NCBI GenBank assembly: GCA_037179385.1
Contig: CM074193.1
Location: forward strand, 37,040,846-37,104,845
Reading direction: 5' to 3'
Origin: Holothuria scabra
Taxonomy: Eukaryota; Echinodermata; Holothuroidea; Aspidochirotida; Holothuriidae
Length of the DNA: 64,000 nt
Below the pieces are notes generated by a model, which was given only the letters and a program-made list of their open reading frames with translations, was not told the DNA's origin and did no database searches. Position numbers and translations under genes: made by a program. Positions within the stretch are counted from its first letter, which is position 1. Each line of letters begins with the position of its first letter. Positions 13,683-27,264 of the stretch are shown piece after piece.

Positions 13683-13931
13683 TTAAAGGGCAAGAGCAGA
13701 CTCCCACGACTTGAAGTAGTATAGTACACTGTTCTGTTTCATGAATGGCTTTTAAAGGTCATGAGACAGTATTTTTTTCTCCTCAAATGTTAAATTTACT
13801 GAGAGTTACTGCTTGGTTTACCTTTGATATGCAATATAGAAATCCTTACATTGTAAAAGGTACTTTGGAGATTTAAGAATATGGATCTGTTGCTTCAAAA
13901 TAAGTTTAGGGAGACTGCTCTTGCCCTTTAA
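13683..13931. mobile_element. TTAA-flanked MITE, family AGGGCAAGAGCAG, copy 1
   Basis: TTAAAGGGCAAGAGCAG at 13683 is mirrored by CTGCTCTTGCCCTTTAA ending at 13931, and TIR identity extends to about 22 of 23 bases. TTAA at both ends is the target site used by piggyBac-type transposases. The body of about 250 bases is non-coding. Confidence 0.93.
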
Positions 13932-14557
13932 GACATACCAATGACTTTAAAAATTGAACCCTCTTATCGTTGTGTGTTATGTTGGGCAAAAATAACGGAC
14001 TGCCAGAGTAGTGAAAAAAATCCAGAACTACCACTGCAGGAAAAAGGGCCGCAGGTGCCTCCATATTAAACTAGCAGGTTGTACATTGAGGTGAAAAGTG
14101 AACATTATCCATCCGACAAATATAATGTCAGAACGATAGCCTTTATAATTAAAGGTTAACCAACGCTGGACCGGTGATTCGTCCTTCTTTATCCGCGGAT
14201 GATAAAGAACAGTTATTTGGTCGGTCACCTGACCACAATGGGCCAATAGGAGTTCAGGGTTCAAAATAAGGCAAGACGCTAAAAACAAACTTTTCGCGAG
14301 AAATCAGCTAGGTTCTTACAAAAATGAGGTTGAGAAATCCAGTTATTCGTTGCTCAGGAATCGGCTAAAAATGTTCAAACGCCCAAAAGATGCAACTTTA
14401 GTAACTCTTGTAATATAACGCATTATCAGACAAAAAGCAGGATTGTGTCATGGGAGGGGTCTTTTCGTGTTTTTCAAAATTTAAACACGGAGAGCCCGGC
14501 TGAAGCCCCAAACACAGGGACCGCGGAAGCCAATTTTGAAGTGCCGGGGTAGGTAGA

Positions 14558-15788
14558 TACACTCTTAAAACGTTGGGTAAAATATCCGTTGGTTAAAGAA
14601 GTTTATGAAATGTGCTGGTTAAACTTTGCCCAACTTTGGGGCTAATTGGTGCAATGTTTAAACGCCGGGCAAAGTTTTTGTTGAGTAAAAGTAATTGCTT
14701 AAGTGTTGGTCAATCTTTGCTCAAATAATGGTTAAATTTCCCCTTCCATGCACGCGTATACTGTTATACCCAACTGACTGGTAAAAATGACGATAAGATT
14801 TTTTTCTACAGTTGAGCATATTTTCCCTTTACCCACTTGTTGGGTAACTTTTTGCCAATTTGTTGGGTATATTGTTGGTTGCAGTGTTGTCACCAAACAA
14901 CAGTGCACTTGACCCGATTTGTTTCACAATTCTTCTCATAATCAGACCATGGTACCATAATCTGAAAATTCTCTTTGGCATCTTTTATATTGGCCAAACA
15001 GCTAAACTCGTACATTACTTTAGACCATGAAATCGATCTCTATTTCCATAAAATTCTTTAAACAGTACTACCAACTAGAACACATTTGTATGAGATTCCA
15101 TGATTCGTATTTGGCGCAAAACTGCTATCCAATGAGAGATCAGGATCTAGGATATTCTCTTTCACGTCCGAATGAGCGTTTGTATATTATTATTTGAAAT
15201 CTTTCGGCATAACAAGAAACCTGTCTCATAACCATGATGTCAGTGTATGAGAGCTACGGACCAGCTAATTCTCATGCAGCCCTTGTGTTCACATTTATGC
15301 ATTGATGAAACTACAATACTTCATCACATCATTAACACACATCATTTTACAGTGCCTTTTAAAAATAATAGTTTTGGACGTACCTATACGAAACTCAGTG
15401 ACAAACCAAGTAGGTTATTAAGCCAGGGTTTTTTAACCGGGACCGATGGGTTGCCATAACCAGGGAGCTGCAGTGGCAGCTCCCTGCCATAACCTACAAC
15501 CTAACATTTAAAGAAAGCACCAATGTTTAAGGAAAAGATGATTAACATATAACCAACATTTGGTTAATGCATTTGCCCAACAGTTTAATAAAAGATGTGC
15601 CCAACAAGTGGGTATGTTTTAAAATGCTAATTTACCAAACAGTTGGGTAATCTCTTGCCAAACAGTTGGGTTCAAACTTTACCCAATTTGGTTGGTTAAA
15701 GTTTTGCCCAATTGTTTAGGTTGTTGAATAGATGCCCAGTGTTGGTCAAAAAGTTGGGCAAAATTTGCCCAATTTTTTTAAGAGTGTA
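14558..15788. mobile_element. 1.2-kb foldback element with TTGGGTAAA repeats
   Basis: The termini TACACTCTTAAAA (14558) and TTTTTTTAAGAGTGTA (to 15788) are inverted. Inside, variants of TTGGGTAAA/TTTACCCAA occur many times on both strands at 14570-14890 and 15520-15780. The middle (14900-15500) is unlike either flank and contains the palindrome at 15461-15486. There is no coding region. Confidence 0.8.
15461..15486. repeat. CAGGGAGCTGC palindrome 2
   Basis: CAGGGAGCTGC, loop AGTG, GCAGCTCCCTG. It lies inside the 1.2-kb foldback element. Confidence 0.95.
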
Positions 15789-17945
15789 ATCACCAAAGCG
15801 GTCCAATACTTTTCAACAATATAATAGCAATATAAGGCGGTCCAAAACGCCTTCGGAAGAAAAAGGTGGGGGCTGATGCCCCCCAGGTCCCTTCGTCTCG
15901 GTGGTCACTGAAGTACTAAGCTCGGTAATATTATAACTGGAGTTAACTTGGTAAGAATGAGTGGTTTAGTAAAGGTTAAAGTTATGTTCTTTGTGTATCA
16001 CGTTTGTACATTTTACAGAAAGCAGCATTTCCCTTCAAAAGACGTGTAAATATAACATTTGGTTTTAACCACTCTGAATACCAAGGCGTCATACAATCGG
16101 CAGATTACGGATGTAAAACACTTTTCTTTTCGTACCATCGTCTTCAAAATGCCATAGTTCTGGTTGTTAAATCCCTTTTCCCGTCTTATAGCAGATTGCG
16201 ACTAAGAACCCGACACAATGAAACCGTTAGAATGAAAACAAAGATAGCGCACGTGACGTCATAACAACGGGCGTATGCGCGGAGTTATTTTATAGACAGC
16301 CACAATTAACCGAAATAAGTTTGTTTAATAAAATGACGCAATCAAATCTCGAGAGTGACGTAAATTCCTTAAAGAAATAAAGTTAACAAAAATAACCGTA
16401 ATTCATTGTCCTAGTTACATAAAATTTAACTTTGAAATGATACGAGCTAGTGCTTTGATATTCCATTTAAACGTAAACAATCACATTTTAGGAGCATTAA
16501 TTTTAATTCACTTTTCGTTCACCAGAGGCTGACAATGTAGAGGAGAGATTTGCTGTCGATCAGTTAATTAATGTTGTTGCTTTTAATTCTCCGATGTAGA
16601 GCTACCGTTCTGCTTTAGCAGGTGAAGGTCAAACGGCCGAAATTCCGCACTGAGACCCCAGTCCTCATAGGCTTATAGTTTAATTTATTAAACTGACATG
16701 AAGGGAGGCGGATTTTCTAAAAATAAGGCAAATTACTGTCGATCTCTGACTCTGTCGTGCAACTCTGCATATCATTGATTTGACAAACCCGAATTCGGTA
16801 AAAAAATCCTGGCTTCGATCAGTTATAGAAACTTTATATGGAGGAGAATTTCATATACAGAGGGGAATTTTGGCGCTCGCTGTGCGACATCTTACCATCA
16901 GCGCAAAAACTCTCATACAGAAAAATGACGGATAAGGGGTTGTTAGGAGGGGAATACGGGCATTTGAAATTTACCTTGGTAAACCTGTGTGAATTCAAAG
17001 ATATTTGACATTACAGTTGCGATATCTGATAAAAATTTCTAAATAAGATTTCTCTCAAAGGGGTTATGTAACTGTCATCCAGCCATCAGACACATACAAA
17101 ATTTGATTTGTATTTAGTTATTCAAACGATTAATGAACGACACGTTTAAACTGGGAAATACAGTTTACTATCAAAATGTTAACAAACAGTTGCTTTTTAT
17201 TTTGACAATTATATTCTTTTTAACAATGTTATCGGTGCTTACCAAAAGTACTGCAAAGAATACTGAAAAGGCAGTTGGTCACATTCTCAAGCAATACAAC
17301 CATACAAAACAATGTATTTGCTTTTAAAAATGATAACACTAGTATAAAAAATTCTGCTGCAATTAGTTCTCTCTGAAGTTATGATCCTTCATGGGCCCAT
17401 TTGTCACAAGGAAGACGAACTTAACAACAGGTTACCGAAGGATATGTTTTTTACACCTTAACGATTTGCTTTAGAAATAGGAACGTTACATATATTTCGT
17501 TTCGTTTACTTTTTCAATTGCAATAGAAACCCTTGTTTATATAAAAAGAAGTACAGATTAATAATTTACGTACGTATAAGAAAAAAAAGGAACCGGATGA
17601 AGCTAAAAGCTTTTTTTCTCCGAAATTGATTTGGAGAGAAAAGGAGGTTTTTTACAGCATTAAAACATAAAACAAGCCAAACTCATTATGTTACCACGTA
17701 AACGCCTCAATAGGGCCTAAATGAGTTACTAAAGAGGCGCATGCGTTTCATGCAAATTGCACCAGCCTTGTATGGAACTTACTGCAGTTACGTGATGCTC
17801 TGCATAAGAAATGATGTGGAAGTGCCAATCTAGTGCCCCACAATTGGCAAAAGGGCCGCTAGATTCAACAAGAAGGTTAGATATTAAAGCGTTAGATTTC
17901 AATAGTCAACCAACCAATCAGTGTGTTACGAGCACGGACTTCCGA
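15789..17945. other. Unexplained sequence
   Basis: Only short local hairpins were seen (for example TTTTCTCC...GGAGAGAAAA near 17615-17642) and a GTGACGTCA word at 16253. No gene is supported. Confidence 0.45.
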
Positions 17946-18313
17946 CAAATGGACACAGCATATGTCTGCGAAGATTGTCGCTACCTTACGCGTGAGTACA
18001 GGCGCAGCAAGATGGCTGTCAGTCACGGTTTGTGTGTAAAAGTTTGGACTTGCTCAAGTCGTTCAAATCAACAGCTTTTGCAAGAAAGTTGAATTATATT
18101 GGGAAATAATGCAAGTAAGGTCACAATCACTGCACTTATTGCAGGAATATGATATTGTTTCCCATTCAAGTTAAACGTTTGTTAAAAATATTACAGAGTC
18201 GTCGTCAAATCATGCAACTTATAGCTTCTGGTTGGCCGTCTTGGTGCGTCGTTTGTAACAGACGGTGGCGACAATCTACGCATAGGACGAACACGTTACA
18301 TGCTCTGTCGACC
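17946..18313. mobile_element. GGACAGAGCA MITE, copy 1
   Basis: ATGGACACAGCATATG at the left faces TGCTCTGTCGACC at the right. GATTGTCGCTACC, AAAGTTTGGACTTGCT, GCAGGAATATGATATTGTTT and TTACAGAGTCGTCGTCAAAT are shared in order with 54369-54738, and similarity may extend left to about 17930. Confidence 0.85.
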
Positions 18314-18384
18314 TATATAGGAAATACGTGGTAAGGAGTTACTCAAAAGCTGACAACCAGTGTTGTTTTTAATTAAGAATTCAG

Positions 18385-18815
18385 AAGAAGCCTCCAACAC
18401 GAGTTACGAGCCAGTGCAGTTTGTCAGGTGTTGTTACAAGCTATTACGAGTTACTACAGGTTTCACGCGTTTCAACCGGCTAAGAGTTACGCCGGTATGA
18501 GTTATTAGGAGTTGCTTGGTGTTGTTAGGACTTGCTACGATTCCTAAGGATTCTGCAAGTGGCCAGGAGTTGTTACATGTTGTCTGGAGTTGCTACGAGT
18601 TGTCAGGAGTCCATACGAGCTTTATGAGTTGACTCGACTTCGTAGGAGTCTGAATGTGGTATTGAATAGGCGTTGGTACGAGTTATAATAACTCTACGAG
18701 TTGTTAGCAATTGCAACGATTTTTCAGGAAATGCTACGAGTAATTGGAAGTTCAGGAGTTGTTACAAGTTGTCTGCAAGTCATTTCGAGTTGTTCCATGA
18801 GTTGCATGGGTAGTT
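18385..18815 (+). repeat. Degenerate short-period minisatellite (GAGTTGYTACGAGTTGTCAG-like)
   Basis: About 430 bases are composed of variants of AGTTRYTACGAGTTGTYAGG: GAGTTACGAG, GTTGTTACAAG, GGAGTTGCTTGG, GAGTTGTTACATGTTGTC, GAGTTGCTACGAGTTGTCAG and so on. The period is about 9-11 bases with frequent drift. There is strong strand asymmetry: GT-rich on plus, few complementary words. Confidence 0.75.
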
Positions 18816-19427
18816 ACTATCTCCTCCACTTTTAAAGCTCTCCGAAAAATTCTTTTCATGAGAATACTTTCACCTCAGGTTACGGTTAATATTTACAATC
18901 ATACATGGTCGTTTATAGTGACTGGACCTGCTTTCCATTACGCGCATGGTCGTTATCCCCAATGCAGAGTGGGGGATCGTAGTTCATGAATAAGGTTTGT
19001 TATTCTGAAGAAATTATAATTTCTCTCCCAAGTAAAAACTGAAAACTACGCTATTAAATGGTTATGAACATGTCATGACTTCTCTGTGATAGTAACTGTC
19101 AAAATGAATCACATTAACCGACATTTGCCAAGGCTCAACCCATTTGGGCGAATTTATGCAAATTAGATATCCGCCCCGGTCATGATTGAATTCAGGGTGG
19201 TGATGTACCTGCACACGGTACCCCGAAAACTCATGCACTACGATATGTATTTCTGAAAAATATCGTGGCATGCCTGCAAGGTCTACTTTTACTTGGCAGT
19301 TGACCCTGTTTTGTCCATTGTAGCACCTTTGATGCAGTCGGGAAGATAGCGGGGTTTGCACGTCTTTCCGTTGTCACGCGGAGCTCGAAAATTTACCAAA
19401 TTTTCATCTAAACTTAAATCTTGGAAT

Positions 19428-19505
19428 ACGTGTTGTAGGTGCGAGATTGGTTTGTTTATCCCGACGATTTGGACGATGAGCGCATGTGCTTAGCCACAAA
19501 ACGAA
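19428..19505 (+). repeat. Dispersed repeat shared with 27530-27605
   Basis: GTTGTAGGTGCGAGATTGGT, CCCGACGATTTGGA and GCGCATGTGCTTAGCCAC closely match the segment at 27.5 kb in the same orientation. The class is unknown. Confidence 0.8.
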
Positions 19506-20107
19506 TAACAGACCTAGCTCATTGTTTGAATACCTTTGTTACCGTTCTCAAAACATATTCAAAGTATTAGCGTTTCTGAATTAGCCCATTTCTTCTGCAA
19601 AAAATGATGTGCAGTTTTTTCAGAATGTTGACAATTCTTGTGTTAACCATCTATTAATTATCTTTTAATTACCGTACTCACCAGAGAGCTTACAGGATAG
19701 TGACTGAGACTTTTCACGGAACGATTTGAATACCAAAATAAACAGTTAAGGACACACTTATCTTACGACTGTGTTTGAAATAAAAATGTAAAAAAAAAAA
19801 AAAAGATTTCATTGGTTGTGTTTGGCTAGTATATATCTCACAATTTCTTCGTCATGTCTATACATGAATCAAGTTTCAATATGTTATAGGGGTACTTATT
19901 CTGTGCTTTTTTTTTTAAATTTGCACGATCCGATATTTACAGGTTATGTTGTCACATTTCAATAAAAGAGAACTTGAAACAAGAACAGAAAGCATCATAT
20001 CCTCACAGTAATGGGCAGTCTTTTGTTTTTCTCTAAACTTTGCTAAAAATTTTCTCTTCAGCAGCCCCATGTTATTAGTATTTGATTGCATTAGTTGCAT
20101 GAAAAAT

Positions 20108-20642
20108 TTAAAGTGGACCTAACGTCAAAAAATTCAAAAATATATGTTTCAAATGCATCCAAATGGTCCAACATCCATCGCCACATGACATTCCTGTGCT
20201 GCAGAGATATAAAATGTTGAAGCTTATTCACCCAAGTTAAAATGGTAGATTGCGCAAAAATTTGTTATTCTTGTACTACTCAAATAACCGTCTTTGTTTC
20301 TCTTTGTTTTTTTCGGAGGCCAATGCACCTTGTTCCAAATTGTGATCGTAGTCTTATTGTTATAGGGTGACTTGGCTATATATGCCTTCTCCGTAAAACA
20401 CGCTAAACAAGGAATTTCTCCAAGGTCAAATAAACGTCTTAACAAAAGCAGGTAATGTGAGTTGTACAAGAAAGGCATCACAAATTATTGCGCAATCGAC
20501 TATTTCAAATTAGGTGGATAAATTTCAACATTTTATATCTCAGGTCAGGAATGTCCTGTGAAGGTGGGAATTAGACCATTCGGATCCATTTTTCAAGCTT
20601 TATAACATATTTCTGAAATTTTTGACTTTAGGTCCACTTTAA
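20108..20642. mobile_element. TTAA-flanked MITE with ~150-bp TIRs
   Basis: TTAAAGTGGACCTAACGTCA at the left is mirrored by TGACTTTAGGTCCACTTTAA at the right. The inverted similarity runs inward about 150 bases through ATATAAAATGTTGAA and GATTGCGCAA. The roughly 220-base centre is unique. The short reading frames on it have no support. Confidence 0.92.
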
Positions 20643-22577
20643 AAACTTAGCATTCCTCACAACGAGGTCTTATAAATATTAACTTCGAGGTCAACACAAA
20701 ATTCTAAAAAACAAAGGGAAAGACAGCGTTCCTTGTCAATGTAAGCGATATAACCTTTGGTGCCCCCAAAATAACTTTGGAACACAAATCTAGTGTTTTT
20801 TGTTACTGGTATCTCAAAAAATACAAGTGTAGCTTGAATGGAAGCTTCACCGTCCTGTGAATATTTTGTTCTCTTTCACATATGAAAATTAATATTTTGA
20901 TTAATCTTCCCTCTAATTCTTCTACATAAAATACCCAAGTATGTCAAATCATATTACCAGGCCTTTAACAGCTATGACGATTTCAAGTATGTAATTCAAT
21001 CAAATGTTATTGCGGATAAATGTTTCTTCCTTAAACTTAGAGGATGGGCTAAAAGTAAACTGGCACAATTTGAATACTGTCGGATTAGTTTATTGACCTA
21101 ACTTAAGACAACTAAAAGGTATATCAGACCTTAATGATCACGTGACTTCATCCTGAAGGGTACCACTGGCGAAAGCTGTTCGGAAGAAATATACAGAAAA
21201 AGTCTTCACGATAACGACTTGGAGACTTTCAGTTATATTCTTCTAATACACAAATGAGCATTCTGCAGTTGTTCGTGTAAGTTGCAAAGATAATTATTTA
21301 GTCCTACCTTAAAAGAGGGCGCTTTCTCTGTTTCCTGATATTATGCACAGAAGATGTATACACTGCTCTGCCTTACTACATGTGCTCTTTTGAAATTTCA
21401 CGAAAGAATGCGACGTCCGATTGATAAGTTCCTTTCATTTCCGGACAGTTATGGTTCCCAAAACTGCGCTTCCGTCCTGGTGAAAATTGCTGTAGTTCCT
21501 GGATTTATGCGTCAAACGACCGCCGCAAGGGAATAATTTATCTTGAAAGAGGTACTTTTCGCAAACCTCCTTAGATAAAATATTGATCGAATATGTGACT
21601 CCATGACGGAGAGAAACACTTTAAATACTTCCCAAACACGCTATGTGACAGTCATGGGTTATTCGGAAGACACGGCTCTAAGCCGGATTCAGTCATCGTT
21701 TTTTTTTTTATTTGGGAAAGTGAACTATTCTAACGTCAAGCTTAAAATACACAATATCATTGTGTGCATCTTTTGAGAGCACCTTAATCCCATTTTACCT
21801 CCCGGCCAATCCAATTTTTCTTTCCGGTGCGTTAAAGTGTTAATTTCTTCAATACTTCCTGCGTGACCGCAACTTCAGTAACCTTGATTTCTCTAGCAAC
21901 GTCCGCCATGAACCCAATTTGCACTTGGGAAATGAATTCCGGCCATTTACTTCATTCATATAACACAAATACTGCCTCAAAGGAACATTTGTAAACTACG
22001 AACACACACAAAAGTCTAGATCTGGAGTACTACCGAAAATGGAAACTCCCTCGTGAAGCCGATCAAACTTTAATTGACGTCACGACCATTGCTCATGTAA
22101 GCGGAAACAGCCATATTATGTTTTTCAAAATCATTGCATAACGAGGGAGCTATAAAGGTTTCCTTATAGGATGTAATAAACATGGAGGCTGAAATATCGG
22201 GAGAGAGTGTAGATTTGAGATGAGCGCAGCTCTATTCGGTGACATCATATCTTTTAAAAGAAACGGGGTGACGTTTCACCTGAAAAACCTTTGTAGATGT
22301 CCTTTGGTAGTTAGGAAGTAGGCCTAGTTGTTGCCTGCGTAGCAGACTGTGGGGCATATTCTTTGTCAGTCATATCCCCACCAAGTTTGTAAAGCCCTAA
22401 AGGGGGAGTGAACAAACCGAGTCCGCTCCGCGGGGAAGCCTAGTTGTGGCTCTACAGGTCTGACCGATGGAAGCGGTCACTTCTAGTCTACCGTACATTA
22501 TCAGAACTGAGGCCATGCTATATCCCATCTTGGAGCACAGTGTCTTGCCTGCATTATACATAGTGTGATCGTGCCTT

Positions 22578-23135
22578 ACGTCGCGGTCACACTAAAACAA
22601 ATTCAAACAACTAAAACAAACTCGAAGATTCCGATCCGATTTTTGTGAGTTTTTGCGAGATGCTTCTCCATCTCTGGTCGAAAAAAATAAAAAATATGCC
22701 AACCAGTGTAATTTAACAGTTTAAATCAGAGGGGTATGAAAATTAAATGTTAACCGATTTTATTTTGTGACGTCACGCCGGGAGACAGTTTTTCGATCTG
22801 ATAGGTAAGTTGGTTAGATAAATTTCTGCCACCCAGTTACCATCCAATTGGTTCAAGTCGAGCCGGCTACGGCCTTTTCCCAGTTGTGGCTCACTGGCTT
22901 GCTTTCCCTTCTCCATTTCAAATAGGCAAAGTCCTATAATGAAAGTTGTTACGAAAAGTTAACGTCACGGAATTATATGCATAAATTTAATTTTTCTAGC
23001 CTAATTCTTCTACAAATCATCTATTTACACAGGGTGACAAATCTGGGGTTCTTTCCGACCAAAGATTTTAATTAAACTCACAAAAATTGAATCTAAATAC
23101 GATCCAAAATCGTTGTAGTATCACCGCGGTTTTAA
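22578..23135. mobile_element. GGTCACACTA MITE, copy 2, split by an insertion
   Basis: The left end GCGGTCACACTAAAACAAAT and the right end AAAATCGTTGTAGTATCACC belong to the family of 9939 and 50281. The middle is interrupted by about 110 bases (22811-22921) that match 57050-57130, so a second repeat has inserted near the element's centre. Confidence 0.8.
22811..22921. repeat. Inserted repeat module shared with 57050-57130
   Basis: CCAATTGGTTCAAGTCGAGC, CCGGCTACGG, CCAGTTGTGGCTCACTGGCT and TTGCTTTCCCTT match CCAATTGGGCCAAGTCCTGC and the following bases at 57 kb. It may be a SINE fragment. Confidence 0.6.
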
Positions 23136-26100
23136 GATGAACAGTAGCTCTGATCATCACTTTGAAGGCGGCATACGCGGATACGAATAGCCCGTCATCC
23201 TTATTTATAAACGCTCAGTCTATTTTGATAATGGGACGATTTTGTTACATAATTGTTAAATTCCTGATAAGTTGTTTGTTTAAATATATAGAATAAAAAC
23301 AGGTCCAAGATACTTTGAAGGCAACTAAGACTAGGTTCCCCAAATGTTACTTATTTTTCAAAACTATTTTGGAACAGTTGCCTTTGGGTTTACCGTATCC
23401 GGACAACTACCCCCAAAGAAACACCAACCCGGACAGATGCCTCCTGGACAAAACGTAAAACCTTTATGGATCGAATTTTTGCCAAATGTTTTGGACTTAC
23501 ACTTACATTACATGCGTTGGTCTTAACGTGCACACTAGAAAGTAACATTCTACCTAATATCACTTTAGGTCGCTCAGTGGAAATGAAACCAGTAAAGTTT
23601 AACTTTGAGTCAGAAGAACTTCATATATTGTTTTCTTTGCGTCATGGCCAACATTTCAAGGGGGGTCGCCAGTTAACCTGTAGGGCTTACGTCCAACAAA
23701 TTTCCTTGAAAATTACGCATCAAGCTATCCCTTTATGTCATCCATCCAGACGTTTTTTAAAGTATTGATTAAACCTGTTCAGTTTTGACCTAAATGTTTC
23801 ATACAAAAGCGTACGTGATGCACGCCGTAAGTGTGAAGTCTAATGTGACTGACATTTTGTCACATGAATAAGTGACGTCATCGGAGGAATATGTGATAGA
23901 TATGACCTTATAATCTATCAGCAAGTAGCAAAAGATTTTGTGGTAATGGAAGAGAGTTGACAAGAACCACCTCCAAAGTTTTGTCCGGTTATTTTTCATT
24001 CTTACACTCAAACAAAGATGATGACAAACCGAAAAGATCGACAGATGTTGAATGAGTGCTTTGGCCTTTGGGTAGATGCTATAACTTACCGACAGCCAAA
24101 AGGTTAATTTAGAGCGCTCAAATCACACGCTGTGAGAGAGTGGTCCGTAATTAATTAGTCTTTTTGAAATATAACTCTTAAAGAATGAAGTTGGAGACTT
24201 CAAAGTTTCATTATTTGCCGACTTCAAAATGTTCTCTTATAAACGCTATAAATAATTTTATAATCAATTTCTGCTATTACGCCTTCGTTTAAAAATTGTG
24301 GCTACACGTCGGTGTAAATACATTAAAACTGTTGCTTTTAGAGCTTGGGCGATACATTTACGTCAAAGGAACGCAAAAAGTCCGACAATACGTGCATAAA
24401 AGCTTCCGTTTGGAGATTGCAATTCAAATTGGTTAAATTTAGGAATTGTTCTTTAAATTAACACTTTGTAAATTTCTTACTCGTGGTAAAGTTACATTAC
24501 TACGGTGCATTGACTACAGTCTAAGGTAACCATGTGATACTACAAGCGGTAATTACGTCACTAACGGTCACTGCTATATATGTGCATATTTGTAGCATAA
24601 ATTGGCGTCAAATTGCAACCGTAACGAAATACCTTTTGATGATTATGTCAACCAAATCGGTTGGTTTGTTTTTCCACCCGGCCCACCTCGAGGGGAGAGG
24701 AAGGGACAACAAGGTATTCCCCTTGCGCGATATGTATGTCCAGACGTCAAAAGAGTATATGATTTGATACCTGGCTAGTCTTCGTCATGTCAAATAACCT
24801 TGAGGCTAGGCCTACTAATGCTCTTCCTCTGGATCTCATACAATGTCTATTTATGATCAGTCCTATTGCACTTTCAAAAATACCACATGATAGGTCCATG
24901 TATCATATGATGCATTCACAACAGCCACATCGGGGTCTTATTCTCTTCTTGTAATTATGCTCCCACTACACGATCATAAATTTGTCCCCGAAACAGTCAT
25001 GCAAAAGTATGGCGTTGTTTTTAAAGATTTCGCCTGGATTATGCAGCGATGTGAACCATACGCGACACTGTTTATGCGCTTTAATACATAGTTCCAATCT
25101 TCCCGTATTTTGACTGTCTTTAATTGCTGACGGGTGATGAATATTGCTCTAACCAGACTATGCAAATGATGATAAGCAAAAACCCAGAAAAGAATAAAAC
25201 TTTTTCATTCTTTGAGAATGGCAGCTAAACGTTTGAACATCACATGTTGGATTTTTTGCAACCTTGTTAGAAAGTCAGTCTGTACACCACATTAGAGAAT
25301 CCATTCCCTTGAAACTTGGACAAACTTATCCTGTCCCTGAAGTTCTTGCTGTGTCACAACTTACAAAAAGCAATATTGTTGCAGATTACGTAGTCCAATG
25401 ACCTTCTATTCTTGTCTGAGGTTTTCTATTGTTGTGAAACCAGCCATGTCGCTTTCAAGATACAGAATTCTCTAATGATGAGGGTTTTAACCAACAGAAA
25501 ATTCACAGTCATACAGTCCACGTATAGAGTCATGAATATAATTCAACCAGTGCACAGATAAATGGGATCCTTTGTCCACTTTTAACCTTTCATTTAAAAT
25601 GTTCATTAAACTTGAATTTGACAAAATTTACATCGAGAAAGGTGTAACTTTTTCTAAGAATTTGACTCTACCGATAAAATTATTGCTAAATGTTCGGTAT
25701 TGGAAGAGAATCTTCTATCAAAATATACCCAGTAAATGCATCCTTGGGAATTCCATACAAGGAACTGACAGTGGAAGACAAATCTCCCAATTTATTGCCA
25801 ACTTTTACGACTCTCAGTTCTGTGGAATCATCAAGGCATGGCAAACATATGTTTGTTCGGGAGCACCTTTGTGTAGATTCATGATGAAGGTTTGGACAAA
25901 TGTTTGTAATAGTGAAGGCCGCACCGAGCACTCATTACACCACAAATTTGACTTTGTCCAGCAACTAAGCATTCAGATCGGCGAAATTAGTGAAAACATG
26001 TTTGTGTAACAGGGTTGATAATCCTCTGTCAAGAACAAAATCTTTCAAATGTACATGCTACTTGGTAATAAACGAAGTATTGTAACTGATAACATCCTTC

Positions 26101-27081
26101 TTAATTATTTTATTATATTTCTTATTTTATTTTATTCCTTAAACATAGCAATTGTGATTTTAGTATTCATAAAGTTCTGTCTGTTTTTATATGATTCCCA
26201 GACATCTCCTACCATGTTATGGAAGTGCGTGGGAATTCACCGTAATCCTCTTTCACCTGGATATCGCCCATGCTTTCACCGAACTCAATGAGGCAAAGAG
26301 AGCGAAATAAAATGAGATCATATGCAAAGCTGGCTTCAAGCTGAAGACTTCCTGGAAGGATGTCGTATACACAAGATGACACAGGCGCTAACTTCAATTG
26401 TATGCCTGTGTTATGCGTGTCTTAATCCCATTTATATAGACTATATAATTTTTTTTTATTTAAAGTTTGTTTGGATCAATCGGATGACTTCATCTTGGAA
26501 AAAGTAAAACTATTTTTGATACCCATGAGGCTCGGGAGAAAATTTCATCTATGTGTTGTTATCTCCTTAATTTTTAAAGCGATTCAGTCACTTTAAATTT
26601 ATGTTGAAACATCAGCAAATTGTTACAAATGCAGAACCCGTACCAACTTGCATATCTCATGTAGTCATCAAATAAATATAGCTTAGTGTTGTATTACAGG
26701 TGAACCAAACTTTCTTCCAGTTGTGACTCAATGGCTGATTTTCTGCATTCCATTGCTTATGCTGAGTACCAAGCTAATGGCAGTGCTGTCCATTTCTTAA
26801 GTCTAATGACCATTGGTATCTTCAACACTTTAGAGGAATGGCAGATCGTAACTTAACAGAAGATGGTCGGTAGGTTTATCACAAAACCTTGTTCCCCTCT
26901 ATTTTCTGCCGACGAAAAAAATGAAAAAAACAAAAAAAAAAAAAAACAACGTTACTCCCGAAGGGTAACGTCCCGAAAGAAATACAGTTTTACTGTCCTT
27001 AGCCAGGCTGATCAACCCCTTTACCTTCAAACCTCATGGGCACATTGTCCTTTAAGCGATAGACATCCTCACAAGTACGAG
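23136..27081. other. Largest stretch without recognised features
   Basis: There is no supported gene or repeat family in nearly 4 kb. An open frame of 145 codons at 25572-26009 starts from TTG and overlaps a 65-codon frame on the same strand (25690-25884). Neither has a recognised motif or convincing splice context. This stretch could hold unique regulatory or intronic sequence. Confidence 0.45.
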
Positions 27082-27264
27082 TGAGTGCTTTCAACGGCGT
27101 CACAAGTCCCACCCCTTATGACGGGCAAAATCTAATGTAGTGCGCATTTAGCTCAGAAGCAGTTGACGACCCACGTGAGACTGTTTCACTATATAAAACA
27201 CTGTTGTTATTTGTCCGGCAGCAGGCGAGGCTTACCAATTGTGACGTCACGTGAAAGCTCTCAC
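27082..27264. mobile_element. GTGCTTTCACGTTACGTCACAA MITE, reverse copy
   Basis: AGTGCTTTCAACGGCGTCAC at the left faces GTGACGTCACGTGAAAGCTC at the right. Internal GACGGGCAAAATC, TGCGCATTTAGCT and GTCCGGCAGCAGGCG are shared in the opposite orientation with 39574-39760. Confidence 0.8.

Noticed and set aside
14028..14288. 86-codon minus-strand open frame
   Set aside because: No recognised domain and no splice context.
25572..26009. 145-codon open frame on the plus strand
   Set aside because: It starts at TTG, overlaps another open frame, has no recognised motif and no supported splice sites; AT-rich DNA of this length yields such frames by chance.
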